Positions 16,464 to 24,917 of a stretch of DNA of 40,444 nucleotides are shown here, one piece after another. The DNA is from Roseburia sp. (lineage in GTDB: Bacteria; Bacillota_A; Clostridia; Lachnospirales; Lachnospiraceae). The stretch lies in NCBI GenBank assembly GCA_019411365.1, contig DXQT01000022.1, positions 1 to 40,444 of the forward strand, written 5' to 3'. The first letter of the stretch is position 1; each line of letters begins with the position of its first letter. The position numbers were made by a program, and so were the translations under genes. The notes beneath the pieces were generated by a model, which was given only the letters and a program-made list of their open reading frames with translations, made no database searches and was not told the DNA's origin.

Positions 16464-16592
16464 AAAGAGTCGCTTGCGACTCTTTCGCGCTCGAGCGGTG
16501 CTGTTTACAGCTAACTTCTTCTCCGTGAGATGCGCATCCCGTCCGGAGGTTATTTTCATTCATAGGACGTACTTTCCTATGAATGAAAATAA
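16464..16592 (-). repeat. Cluster of five adjacent palindromes in the leader of the small membrane-protein gene
   Basis: The cluster contains an 18-bp perfect inverted repeat (16550-16567/16575-16592, arm TTATTTTCATTCATAGGA), CTCCG..GATGCGCATC..CGGAG (16521-16548), GCTGT/ACAGC (16500-16511), CGCTCGAGCG (16488-16497) and AAAGAGTCGC/GCGACTCTTT (16464-16485). All would be in the 5' leader of the transcript starting near 16618. Confidence 0.7.
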
Positions 16593-16643
16593 GAGCTCAC
16601 TCTCACTAAAAACACTACGTTTCCAGTTTAAGCCAGCTCTTAT
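16589..16643 (-). terminator. Possible terminator of the opp operon
   Basis: ATAAGAGCT (16589-16597) and AGCTCTTAT (16635-16643) are perfect 9-bp arms. On the minus strand the stem ends in AGCTCTTATTTTC. The loop is long (37 nt), so termination is uncertain. It also overlaps the promoter at 16625-16653. Confidence 0.35.
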
Positions 16644-16653
16644 CATCTGTCAA
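16625..16653 (-). promoter_or_regulatory. Candidate promoter of the 16,438 gene pair
   Basis: On the minus strand a perfect TTGACA (16648-16653), a 17-nt spacer and TAAACT (16625-16630) lie between oppF and the small membrane-protein gene. Confidence 0.5.
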
Positions 16654-16707
16654 TTTGTATCTATTTTTATTTTTTGCTGCTGTTCACATCTATAGTGCAG
16701 ACAATAA

Positions 16708-18216
16708 CTATTTTTCTTCCGGCACACCTAATTTATGATGACATGCCACGAAATGTCCCGGTTCTACTTCTTCGAACTGTGGTGTAACATTCTTACAGAT
16801 CTCTGTGCAGTAACGGCATCTCGTATGGAACTTACATCCCTTCGGCGGGTTGATCGGGCTTGGGATATCTCCCTCAAGAATGATCGTCTCTTTCCTGCCA
16901 TCCACATCCGTTGTAGGGATCGCAGAAAGTAATGCCTCTGTATATGGATGGTACGGATGTGCAAACAGATGCTCCGTATCCGAAAGTTCCATCATATTTC
17001 CCAGATACATTACACCGATTCTGTCACTGATGTATTTGATAACAGAAAGGTCATGGGAAATGAACAGATAGGTTAAATTATTCTGCTCTTTTAAGTCTAA
17101 CAGAAGGTTAATGATCTGTGACTGAATGGAAACATCCAGTGCAGATACCGCCTCATCACAGACAACAAACTTCGGATGTACTGCAAGAGAACGCGCAATA
17201 CCGATTCGCTGTCTCTGTCCACCGGAGAACTGATGCGGATAACGATGAATAAAATAGGACGCAAGTCCACACTTCTCCATGATCTCCATGATATAATCCT
17301 GCATCTTCGGATCACCTTTTTTGAAGATATTGTGCGCCATCAGTCCCTCGCCGATGATCTGCCCTACGGTCATACGCGGGTTTAAGGATGAATATGGATC
17401 CTGGAAAATAAGCTGAAGATCACGGCGTAAATAACGCATCTCTGCATCGGTTAAGTTTGCAAGATTGATGCCGTCGTCCTTCTGTACCTCATATTTTTCA
17501 AAATCTTCATCCTTTTTGCAGTTGTCACGGATCTTATCGATCTCTGCTAACTCAGCCTGTACTTTTTTCTGAAGCTCCGGAATCTTTTTCTTTACTTCCC
17601 CGGCTTTCGCAGATTTTCCGTTCTTCTCAAACTCGTCTGCCTGTGCATTGATCTTTCGGATCTCTTTCATGGCAAGATACTCTGCGAGATAATGACGGCC
17701 TGCCTCTGCAAGTGCAGTCTCATCTAACGTATAAAGTCCACCAATCAGAGCTGTGATATCCAGAAGATCGTTGTCTGCCTCGCTCTCCATCTCGGCAAGG
17801 TGCTGTCCGGCTACCTTCTTAGCAATCTTTTCTTCCTCAGTGCCCTCCGGCATTTTTGCATAGTCAGCCTCTAATTTTTTTACTTTATCTAAAAGTTCCT
17901 CGCATTTTTTCTTTTTATCCGGAAGATTCTTAAAGATCTCCTCGACATATTTTAAATCAAAATCTTCAACGGTACGTCCGTAATATACGGTGCGTCCGCC
18001 GGTCTGACGGTAAAGCTGTAACAGCGTACGTCCGAATGTGGATTTTCCACATCCACTCTCACCTACCAGACCAAATGTCTCGCCTTCGTAAATATTTAAA
18101 CTGATTCCATCATTTGCCTTTACAAATGACTGTGGTTTTCCCATCTTCTTTTTTCCGATTGGGAAATACTGTTTTAAATTCGAAACGCGCATTAATACCT
18201 TGTTCTCGTCACTCAT
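16708..18216 (-). CDS. oppF: Oligopeptide ABC transporter ATPase OppF with large helical insertion
   Basis: This 502-residue protein is about 170 residues longer than ordinary OppF. Walker A is GESGCGKST (52-60), the Q-loop is LIFQDPYSSLNP (about 269-280), the signature is FSGGQRQRIGIARSL (from 330) and Walker B is VVCDEAVSALD (351-361). The C-terminal Cys-rich oligopeptide signature GCKFHTRCRYC is present. The extra sequence lies at about residues 85-255 (nt 17452-17964). It is rich in Lys and Glu with coiled-coil spacing (KKKKCEELLDKVKKLEADY is an example). All nucleotide-binding motifs are intact, so it should be an active ATPase. Its ATG overlaps the oppD stop (TAATG), suggesting translational coupling. 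Confidence 0.93.
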   Translation of the reverse strand: MSDENKVLMRVSNLKQYFPIGKKKMGKPQSFVKANDGISLNIYEGETFGLVGESGCGKSTFGRTLLQLYRQTGGRTVYYGRTVEDFDLKYVEEIFKNLPDKKKKCEELLDKVKKLEADYAKMPEGTEEEKIAKKVAGQHLAEMESEADNDLLDITALIGGLYTLDETALAEAGRHYLAEYLAMKEIRKINAQADEFEKNGKSAKAGEVKKKIPELQKKVQAELAEIDKIRDNCKKDEDFEKYEVQKDDGINLANLTDAEMRYLRRDLQLIFQDPYSSLNPRMTVGQIIGEGLMAHNIFKKGDPKMQDYIMEIMEKCGLASYFIHRYPHQFSGGQRQRIGIARSLAVHPKFVVCDEAVSALDVSIQSQIINLLLDLKEQNNLTYLFISHDLSVIKYISDRIGVMYLGNMMELSDTEHLFAHPYHPYTEALLSAIPTTDVDGRKETIILEGDIPSPINPPKGCKFHTRCRYCTEICKNVTPQFEEVEPGHFVACHHKLGVPEEK

Positions 18217-19199
18217 TAATTTCTTTCCCCTTTCTTCGGATAAAAGCAGCGTACCATATGTCCCGGTTCTACTTCGTTCAGTTCCGGTTCCATCTCACGG
18301 CACTTGTCCGTTGCATATTTGCAGCGCGGTGCAAATTTACATCCCTTCGGAAGATCAAGCGGATGCGGTACGGCACCCGGAATTGCCTCTAAACGGATTC
18401 CGGTCGGTGTATCGAGACGTGGGATAGAGTAAAGCAGTCCTTCCGTATACGGATGCAGGTAGGAGTTATCCCCAAAAATGCTGCGCACCGGAGCTTTTTC
18501 CACAACCTGACCACAGTACATAACAGCGACATCGTCTGCCATCTCGTTGATAACACCAAGATCATGTGTGATAAAGAGAATGGATGTTCCTTTCTCTTTC
18601 TTTAAATCATTCATTAATTTTAAGATCTGCGCCTGGATTGTTACATCAAGTGCAGTCGTCGGCTCATCGGCAATCAACAGTTTCGGTCGGCAGGCAAGTG
18701 CCATGGCGATCATGACACGCTGGCGCATACCACCGGAAAGCTGATGCGGATACTGTTTGGCAACCGCTTCCGGATTCGGGATTCGTACATCCTTTAACAT
18801 CTCAACCACTTTCTCGGCTGCCTCTTTTTTATTCATTCCCTGATGAATGATAAACGGCTCGGAAAGCTGACGCTCTACAGTAAAAATCGGGTTTAAGCTG
18901 GTCATCGGCTCCTGGAAGATAACAGAGATCTCATTTCCACGGATCTTACACATATCTTTTACAGATACGTCTGCAAGATTTTTACCGTCAAAAATGATCT
19001 CGCCGCTGTCGATATAGCCGTTGCCGTCTAATAATTTTAAAATACTCATGGCGGAAACGCTCTTACCGCTTCCACTCTCACCTACAACACCAAGTGTCTT
19101 TCCCGGTTCTACCGAGTAAGAAACACCGTTTACTGCCTTTACAATACCCTTTTTCGTTTTAAAGAAGGTATGCAGGTCATGAATCTCTAATAAAGCCAT
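18216..19199 (-). CDS. oppD: Oligopeptide ABC transporter ATPase OppD
   Basis: This 327-residue ATPase has standard length and architecture, unlike its partner OppF. Walker A is GESGSGKS, the Q-loop is VIFQEPMTSLNP, the signature is LSGGMRQRVMIAMAL and Walker B is LLIADEPTTALD. The C-terminal CKFAPRCKYATDKC region is the oligopeptide-family extension that can hold an iron-sulphur cluster in some homologues. AAAGGAGG precedes the ATG, 15 nt after oppC. Confidence 0.96.
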   Translation of the reverse strand: MALLEIHDLHTFFKTKKGIVKAVNGVSYSVEPGKTLGVVGESGSGKSVSAMSILKLLDGNGYIDSGEIIFDGKNLADVSVKDMCKIRGNEISVIFQEPMTSLNPIFTVERQLSEPFIIHQGMNKKEAAEKVVEMLKDVRIPNPEAVAKQYPHQLSGGMRQRVMIAMALACRPKLLIADEPTTALDVTIQAQILKLMNDLKKEKGTSILFITHDLGVINEMADDVAVMYCGQVVEKAPVRSIFGDNSYLHPYTEGLLYSIPRLDTPTGIRLEAIPGAVPHPLDLPKGCKFAPRCKYATDKCREMEPELNEVEPGHMVRCFYPKKGERN

Positions 19200-19214
19200 T
19201 TTGTGTTTCCTCCT

Positions 19215-20999
19215 TTAACGCTCATTTGATTTCGGGTCGATGGCATCACGCAGACCGTCGCCGACCATATTGATACAGATTACGCAGATACCTAACATGA
19301 TGGCAGGGAATACCCATCTCCACCAGTAGTTCTGGATAACAACGGAACTTACGCAGCCGTTTAACATATTTCCCCAGGTAGGACGCGGCAGTTTTACACC
19401 GAATCCTAAGAAGGACAATGTCGACTCTGTCAGCATACAATATGCAAAATCAAGCGTTGCGGATACGATGATAACCGAAATAACATTCGGAATAATATGC
19501 TTAAATACGATCACGGAACGTTTTACACCCATCGCATTTGCGGCGGTTACAAACTCCTGCTCACGTTCTGCAAGCACCTGTGCGCGGACAAGTCTTGCAA
19601 GACTCGGCCAGCTTAATATACCGAGTATCACCATGATCAGGGCAATTCTTGCGCTCTCTGTCATACTGTTTCCGATGATAGATGTCAAAATCATCGCCAT
19701 CGGAAGGAACGGCAGACATGCAACGATCTCTGTGATACGCTGTAACACGATATCAACCCAGCCTCCGAAGAAACCGGACACACCACCGACGATGATACCG
19801 ATGATCGTGGAAATGATAACGGAGATTGCACCGATCGTCATAGTCATACGTCCACCATTTAAGATACGGGTAAATACATCACGTCCAAGTTCATCGCTTC
19901 CGAACAGATAACCTTTTAATCCCCAGGTCACAATATCACCGGATTTTGTCACTGCATAGTTCTGATAAGTACCGCCGTAGATGGCAGTAACATCTTTTGC
20001 TTTCTTTGGAACGTCTGTCTGGTGTTTTGCATTGCTTCCCCAGGAGTAAACAGTTCCTTTATCGGTCAGTGCTGTGATATGGTATCTTCCGGCAAACATG
20101 GAAACGATCTCTCCATCCATCTCCGGGATTTCTTTTTCACTCTTGTTAGCTTTTCCCCAAATACGGAGAGAACCATCCTCCATCAGTGCAACACAGGCAT
20201 CGGATGTTGTCACAATATCTTTTGCTTTTCCAAGATCTTCCGGGATATTGGAAATATCGGATTTCTGACTTCCTAAATGCCGGATCTCACCATCATCTGT
20301 GAGTGCCATTAAAGTTGTATTGGCAACAGAGATCTTTGCAATGTGGCTGTTACCGTTTCTTCTTGTCAGGCGCACATCATTTAAGTTTTCATTTCCCCAT
20401 GCGATTACTTCGCCGCCTTCCGTTAACACATAGGAAATCTGATAACCGGCTGCGATCTGTTTGATCTTTTCATGTTTTACTTCCATCGGAATCTGACACT
20501 GTCCCATACGGTCACTACCCCAGATGAAAAGCTCTCCATCTTCATTGAGTGCCATGACATGGTCAAATCCTGCAGATACAGATACCACTTTTCCCATTTC
20601 TTTCTGCTTTGGCATCTTCTTTGCAATGTCGATCTTGTTACTGATCTTGGTGTAACCCCAGACATAGACTTTTCCGTCATTGTCAACGCCCACGCTGAAT
20701 GTTGCACCCGTGGAAATCTCTTTTACATTTCCTTTTAAACCATCCGGCACTTTCATCATATTCAGTCCCGGAGCGACATTGATCTGTGTCTCTTCTTTTT
20801 CACTTAAGTCGATCGGGTTAAAGACCGGTCCGATCAGTACGATCAGGAAAATAACCAAAAATACGATCAGGCCGCCAAACGCAAGTCTGTTTGAGGTAAA
20901 ATTCCTCACAACCGTACGGAGCGGACTCTGAAGCGCTTCTTCCTGTAATACATCGAGTTCTTTATCCCTTTTTCCAAAAAGGTGTTTGAGCATCTTCAT
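19215..20999 (-). CDS. oppC: Oligopeptide ABC permease OppC with an inserted RCC1-like beta-propeller
   Basis: This 594-residue protein is about twice the usual OppC length. Residues 1-60 are a normal OppC N-terminus with TM1 (about 40-60). Residues 91-361 (nt 19917-20729) are seven RCC1-type repeats of 36-48 residues, each with an AG-x-ALxxDGxxxxWG pattern, for example SAGFDHVMALNEDGELFIWG and FAGRYHITALTDKGTVYSWG. At residue 363 the permease resumes exactly at the conserved LFGSDELGRDVF motif, followed by five more helices and the EAA loop (EREQEFVTAANAMGVK). The insertion therefore sits in the extracytoplasmic loop between TM1 and TM2. Seven repeats suggest a closed propeller. Its ligand is unknown. 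GGAGG lies 10 nt before the ATG. The propeller is in frame and well conserved, not a chimera of broken genes. Confidence 0.95.
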   Translation of the reverse strand: MKMLKHLFGKRDKELDVLQEEALQSPLRTVVRNFTSNRLAFGGLIVFLVIFLIVLIGPVFNPIDLSEKEETQINVAPGLNMMKVPDGLKGNVKEISTGATFSVGVDNDGKVYVWGYTKISNKIDIAKKMPKQKEMGKVVSVSAGFDHVMALNEDGELFIWGSDRMGQCQIPMEVKHEKIKQIAAGYQISYVLTEGGEVIAWGNENLNDVRLTRRNGNSHIAKISVANTTLMALTDDGEIRHLGSQKSDISNIPEDLGKAKDIVTTSDACVALMEDGSLRIWGKANKSEKEIPEMDGEIVSMFAGRYHITALTDKGTVYSWGSNAKHQTDVPKKAKDVTAIYGGTYQNYAVTKSGDIVTWGLKGYLFGSDELGRDVFTRILNGGRMTMTIGAISVIISTIIGIIVGGVSGFFGGWVDIVLQRITEIVACLPFLPMAMILTSIIGNSMTESARIALIMVILGILSWPSLARLVRAQVLAEREQEFVTAANAMGVKRSVIVFKHIIPNVISVIIVSATLDFAYCMLTESTLSFLGFGVKLPRPTWGNMLNGCVSSVVIQNYWWRWVFPAIMLGICVICINMVGDGLRDAIDPKSNER

Positions 21000-21013
21000 G
21001 TTTTTCGTTCCTC

Positions 21014-22000
21014 CTACTTATCAATGCGTACACGCGGATCTACCAGACCGTAGCTTAAGTCTGTGATCAGGTTGCTGAGCAGTGTGATGATACAGTAGAG
21101 CATGTTGACTGCCAATGCCATATCATAATCCTGATTCATCAGTCCGACATAATACATTTTACCGATACCATTCAACTGGAAAATCTGCTCGATAACGATC
21201 GAACCCATGAAAATACTCATGAACCAGCTGATGATCAATGTGATGACCGGAAGAAGTGCATTTCTCCATGCGTGGGAATAAATAACAACCTTTTCCTTCA
21301 AACCTTTTGCTCTTGCAGTACGGATATAATCCATACGAAGTGCGTCGATCATTGCCGCACGGACATAACGTGTCATACTTCCTAACGCTGCAACCGTCAT
21401 AACGATGACCGGAAGTGCCAGATAGTGGAGACGGTCAAGCACGAATGCCACTCCTGTTCCCTGGAAGTTCGGCGTATTCATGCCACTGATCGGGAACCAG
21501 CCGAGTTTTACGGCAAAAACAAAAATAAATACCAGTGCAACTATATATTGAGGCATGCTGTAGCCGACAATTGTCAGTACCTGTACCGTATTGTCAAATT
21601 TAGAAAATTTTCTGACCGCACAGTGAATACCGAGCGGTATCGTGATCGCCAATGCTAGTATCGTGGATACGATATTGATCTGTATCGTGTTTAACAGTGG
21701 TGTCGAGAGACAGTCTTTCACATCTTTTTTGTAGAAGGAAGAATATCCAAGATTACCTTTTAACAAGTTTCCCATCCATTTTACATAGCGGACCGGAATC
21801 GGATCGTCTAATCCTAATTTTTCTCTCGCTTCCTGATAGCGGAGCTGGAATGTCTCATCGGAGACTTTACCTCTTAAGTTCTGCACCTGATTAAGAGCAC
21901 GGTCACCAGGTACGTTATTAAACAGTACAAAAAGGATAATGGATACCACAAAGAATACCCCTATCATATATAAAATTCTTTTTCCAACGTACTTTAACAT
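21014..22000 (-). CDS. oppB: Oligopeptide ABC transporter permease OppB
   Basis: This 328-residue permease has standard size with six membrane helices. TM1 is followed by the family N-terminal region with PGDRALNQV. DPIPVRYVKWMGNLLKGNLGYS is the conserved pre-TM2 segment (DPIP..Y..W and GNLG being diagnostic). The EAA-type coupling loop is DYIRTARAKGLKEKVVIYSHAWRNAL, again typical in its RTARAKG..V...H..RNA pattern. It pairs with the unusual OppC, but has no insertion itself. The ribosome binding site is weak (GAAGGTTGG). oppC starts 14 nt after it. Confidence 0.96.
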   Translation of the reverse strand: MLKYVGKRILYMIGVFFVVSIILFVLFNNVPGDRALNQVQNLRGKVSDETFQLRYQEAREKLGLDDPIPVRYVKWMGNLLKGNLGYSSFYKKDVKDCLSTPLLNTIQINIVSTILALAITIPLGIHCAVRKFSKFDNTVQVLTIVGYSMPQYIVALVFIFVFAVKLGWFPISGMNTPNFQGTGVAFVLDRLHYLALPVIVMTVAALGSMTRYVRAAMIDALRMDYIRTARAKGLKEKVVIYSHAWRNALLPVITLIISWFMSIFMGSIVIEQIFQLNGIGKMYYVGLMNQDYDMALAVNMLYCIITLLSNLITDLSYGLVDPRVRIDK

Positions 22001-22122
22001 AATTTAACCAACCTTCATTTGATTTTTCTTCTTCGTTTCCTTAGGAACAAAATCCTGACATGCCCCTTTGATCCCATTCCAAAAGAAACGATCAAAGAAT
22101 TTGCCGGAACATATACCGCATG

Positions 22123-22146
22123 GGCGCGGGACGAATGCCCCACGCC
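22123..22146 (-). other. Hairpin in the oppA-oppB intercistronic region
   Basis: On the minus strand GGCGTGGG and CCCGCGCC form an 8-bp stem with one G-U pair and an 8-nt loop. It lies in the 213-nt gap between oppA and oppB and lacks a T-run. Such hairpins often protect the 3' end of binding-protein mRNA; that is inference. Nothing else coding was seen in this gap. Confidence 0.5.
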
Positions 22147-22213
22147 ACATACCGGTAAAATTTCACATGGAATAAAATATTACATTGAAATGAACTATTC
22201 TAATCAGGATCAA

Positions 22214-24130
22214 CTACTCCATGTTTGCATACAGAATTGCGTTTGTTGCATCCCAGTTGTATCCATCTTCTTCAAAATCATGTAATTTTGATGTGAAGAA
22301 GTCATGATAATCATTGGAGTACAGCGGAATCTCAGGAAGCTCATCATTCCAGTCAGCGATGAAATCGAACCATGCTTTTGCATAAGCCTCATCATCACCT
22401 TCTTCTGTATGATTCATGGCAAGTGCAAGATCATACAGTTTCTGTCCTTCTTCGCCCTCTAATGCGTTGGTGTTGTTAGAAGAGCCCGGCTCATACTGGA
22501 ATGCAACATCATAAGGGTTACCGAAACCACTTGCTAAGTTGAACATCTGATATGGGTTCTCCGTTGAGTTATCATAGTAATAGGTCAGTAAGTCTGTGAA
22601 AGTACCAACAGTCTGGTTGATCTTCATACCTGCTGCTTCTACATCCGGGTTCTGCTGTAAGGAAGTTACAAGCAGGTCAGATACAGAGTTATTCTCAGAA
22701 GAGAACCACTCGATGACTAACGGCATGTAAGTACCATCGTCTAATTTCTTATAACGGATTCCGGAACCTGAGTAATCAGAACCATCTTCGTTGTATACCC
22801 AGCCGCCATCCTCTAACTCTTTGACTGCAGAGTCAAGGCTGTATGTGTAAGAGTTTAATCCGTCTAATTCTTCTGCGTATTCCTCAGCCATCCACTGCTG
22901 TGTACCATAAGGTCCGCTTACAACCGTACCATGTCCACCGGTGAATGTCTGTGCAAATGTTACACGGTCAAGCAAGTAAGCCATTGCATGACGTACTTCT
23001 TTGAACTGGGTTGGTCCCTGATTACATTTGAGAGAAATCATTCCATAACCTGCGCGGCCATAGCTTAAGTAATTGAAGTTACCCTCTTCTACCATGTCAA
23101 GACCCTGCTCGATCTGATCACCGTCTGCTACCTGGTATAAGATATCAACAGCACCGGTCTTTAACTGATCCATCATAGTATCCTGTGGTGTATATTTTAC
23201 GATAACAGTTTCGATATTTGCTGTCTGTCCCTCAAAGTTACCCGGGAAATTCGGGTTCTTTGTCAGTGTGTATGCATAAGAGTTCTCATCATAAGATGTG
23301 AACATGTAAGGACCGGAGCAGATATTGTAGTCATATCTTGCAGCCTGTACTTTGTCACCGATATACTCAGAAGTAAAGTTATCAGAGAATTTCACACCAT
23401 CCTCTGTATCCTCTAAAGTAACATCTTCCGGCAGCCATAAGTCCATAGACTCCGGCTGGTTAGAGATCAAAGCCTGTCCATAGTAATATGGCATAAACTG
23501 TGCATCGATCGTTACAGAAAAAGTCTTGTCATCGATCAGATGAAGTCCTTCGAATGTATCGCTCTCACCATTTAAATATGCATCATATCCTTTTACATAC
23601 TGAACAGTACTGTCTGTTAAGTTGCTTGCTTCGAGATCCGTAACCATCTCATTGCATCTTAACATGTATGTTAATAAGTAATCATCTGCATTGATATCAG
23701 AACCATCACTGAACTTTAAGCCGTCCTTGATCTTAACAGTGTAAGTTCTGCTTCCGTCCTCGTTATCTGTTACTTCCAGATTGTCAAGAACAGCCGGGTT
23801 CTCGATCCATTTACCTGTCTGGTCTTTGTCGATCGGAGCCATACCTGTAACTAATTTGAATGCATCGTAATCAGAAGCACCGTTTGCCCAGAATGGAGTA
23901 ATATCTCCACTTGTCTCAGAACTCTCGCCTAAGATTACCTGTTTGTTGCTGTAAGTACCGTTAAAAGTACTCTCTGTGCCGTCTGCAGCTGCCTCTGTTC
24001 CCTCTACAGCAGCGTTGTCAGAAGAAGCGTTGTTTCCCGCATCAGCATTGCTGTTTCCTGAACCGCATCCTGCTACCATTCCGGTAGTCATGGCACCGAT
24101 CAGAAAAAGAGAAATCAGTTTCTTTTTCAT
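22214..24130 (-). CDS. oppA: Oligopeptide-binding lipoprotein OppA
   Basis: This 638-residue member of the SBP_bac_5 family captures peptides outside the membrane and delivers them to OppBC. The lipoprotein signal is MKKKLISLFLIGAMTTGMVAGC with the lipobox VAGC at Cys22 (shown here only to define the cleavage point). An Asn/Ala-rich tether follows. TYTVKIKDGLKFSDGSDINADD is the family hallmark, its core being LKFSDG. VRHAMAYLLDR is the second conserved helix. AAGGAGG lies just before the ATG. It is the first gene of the operon and is preceded by a strong promoter and a leader terminator. Confidence 0.95.
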   Translation of the reverse strand: MKKKLISLFLIGAMTTGMVAGCGSGNSNADAGNNASSDNAAVEGTEAAADGTESTFNGTYSNKQVILGESSETSGDITPFWANGASDYDAFKLVTGMAPIDKDQTGKWIENPAVLDNLEVTDNEDGSRTYTVKIKDGLKFSDGSDINADDYLLTYMLRCNEMVTDLEASNLTDSTVQYVKGYDAYLNGESDTFEGLHLIDDKTFSVTIDAQFMPYYYGQALISNQPESMDLWLPEDVTLEDTEDGVKFSDNFTSEYIGDKVQAARYDYNICSGPYMFTSYDENSYAYTLTKNPNFPGNFEGQTANIETVIVKYTPQDTMMDQLKTGAVDILYQVADGDQIEQGLDMVEEGNFNYLSYGRAGYGMISLKCNQGPTQFKEVRHAMAYLLDRVTFAQTFTGGHGTVVSGPYGTQQWMAEEYAEELDGLNSYTYSLDSAVKELEDGGWVYNEDGSDYSGSGIRYKKLDDGTYMPLVIEWFSSENNSVSDLLVTSLQQNPDVEAAGMKINQTVGTFTDLLTYYYDNSTENPYQMFNLASGFGNPYDVAFQYEPGSSNNTNALEGEEGQKLYDLALAMNHTEEGDDEAYAKAWFDFIADWNDELPEIPLYSNDYHDFFTSKLHDFEEDGYNWDATNAILYANME

Positions 24131-24234
24131 AATAGTTCCTCCTTATAGAAAATTGTTCTATATAAAAACGCCATGGCGTCTTTATAACATTATCGTTGTA
24201 GCACGTTATCGCACTAAAATATTTTTGTATAAGC

Positions 24235-24273
24235 AAAAAAAGTGCCAACAGACCTCTTTGCCCGTTGCACTTT
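24235..24273 (-). terminator. Terminator hairpin inside the oppA leader (candidate attenuator)
   Basis: On the minus strand AAAGTGCAAC pairs with GTTGGCACTTT and runs into seven T. It lies about 40 nt after the predicted start site and about 105 nt before oppA. A first hairpin, TTGTTC-GTCGG-GAACAA, lies between start site and terminator. No gene ends here on this strand, so the terminator must act on the opp leader or on a short RNA. Confidence 0.65.
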
Positions 24274-24316
24274 AAAAATATACAACTGTTTGTTCCCGAC
24301 GAACAACACTTTTTTT

Positions 24317-24344
24317 ATTATACATGCGAGCCGTTTTTTGTCAA
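24317..24344 (-). promoter_or_regulatory. Consensus sigma-A promoter of the opp operon
   Basis: On the minus strand a perfect TTGACA (24339-24344), a 16-nt spacer and a perfect TATAAT (24317-24322) lie about 187 nt upstream of oppA. Confidence 0.8.
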
Positions 24345-24543
24345 TACTTTTTCTCATTTTCAGACATGTATAAATATAACGCTTTTTCCACTAATTTCCA
24401 TTCTTTTGCATTATCATTCAAGAATCTTCCTAAATGTATGAATTTTTTTTCATTATTTTAATTATTGGGAATATTTATATTCCGTTATAGATTTCACCTT
24501 TTCCTGTTTCTTCTATATTATATGCATTTCACCGTTATGCTGC

Positions 24544-24572
24544 TTTCCATCTCTGTCTGCAGCTGTTATAAT
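24544..24572 (+). promoter_or_regulatory. Promoter of the 24,623 gene
   Basis: TTTCCA (24544-24549), a 17-nt spacer and TGTTATAAT (TATAAT at 24567-24572) form an extended -10 promoter. AT-rich positions 24345-24543 between the divergent promoters show nothing further. Confidence 0.55.
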
Positions 24573-24622
24573 AGAGATACTTTGTAATCCCATTCATTTT
24601 TATTTATAAAGGAGACATCACC

Positions 24623-24913
24623 ATGATCACACCGGAGGACATATTAAACCTTAATTTCTATAAAAAAGAAAAATTTACCGGCAGCTACAAAGGCATGCGC
24701 TACCTGATCCAGAAGGACCATGAGGAAGAGTCCGATCATGACATTTTCCGTGCCACTTACTGGCCGGGTCCCTATAACTTTGCAGTCACAGATGATTCCT
24801 TAAAAAGCTCTGCCACCTTTCCTTTTACAGAGGACGGAAAGCTCCAGGTCGTGGACTGGCTTAATGAGAACTGGGAAAAGGAAAAAGATCATTTTCAGTC
24901 TTTATTGCTTTAA
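24623..24913 (+). CDS. Small hypothetical protein
   Basis: This 96-residue soluble protein is not recognised. It is rich in aromatic and acidic residues (for example IFRATYWPGPYNFAV and VDWLNENWEKEKDHF) with no signal peptide or membrane helix. An alternating strand pattern in the middle and a C-terminal amphipathic helix suggest a small alpha/beta domain. AAAGGAG lies 9 nt before the ATG, and it has its own promoter. The next promoter begins within a few bases of its stop codon. Confidence 0.7.
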   Translation: MITPEDILNLNFYKKEKFTGSYKGMRYLIQKDHEEESDHDIFRATYWPGPYNFAVTDDSLKSSATFPFTEDGKLQVVDWLNENWEKEKDHFQSLLL

Positions 24914-24917
24914 AGGA

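Noticed and set aside
16550..16592. 18-bp inverted repeat as the opp operon terminator
   Set aside because: No T-run follows the stem on the minus strand, and a promoter pointing the same way lies before it.
22019..22285. + strand frame across the oppA-oppB gap
   Set aside because: It runs into the 3' end of oppA on the other strand and lacks a ribosome binding site and family features.
24235..24310. T-box leader of the opp operon
   Set aside because: No T-box sequence or specifier stem is present, and the leader before the terminator is only about 70 nt.
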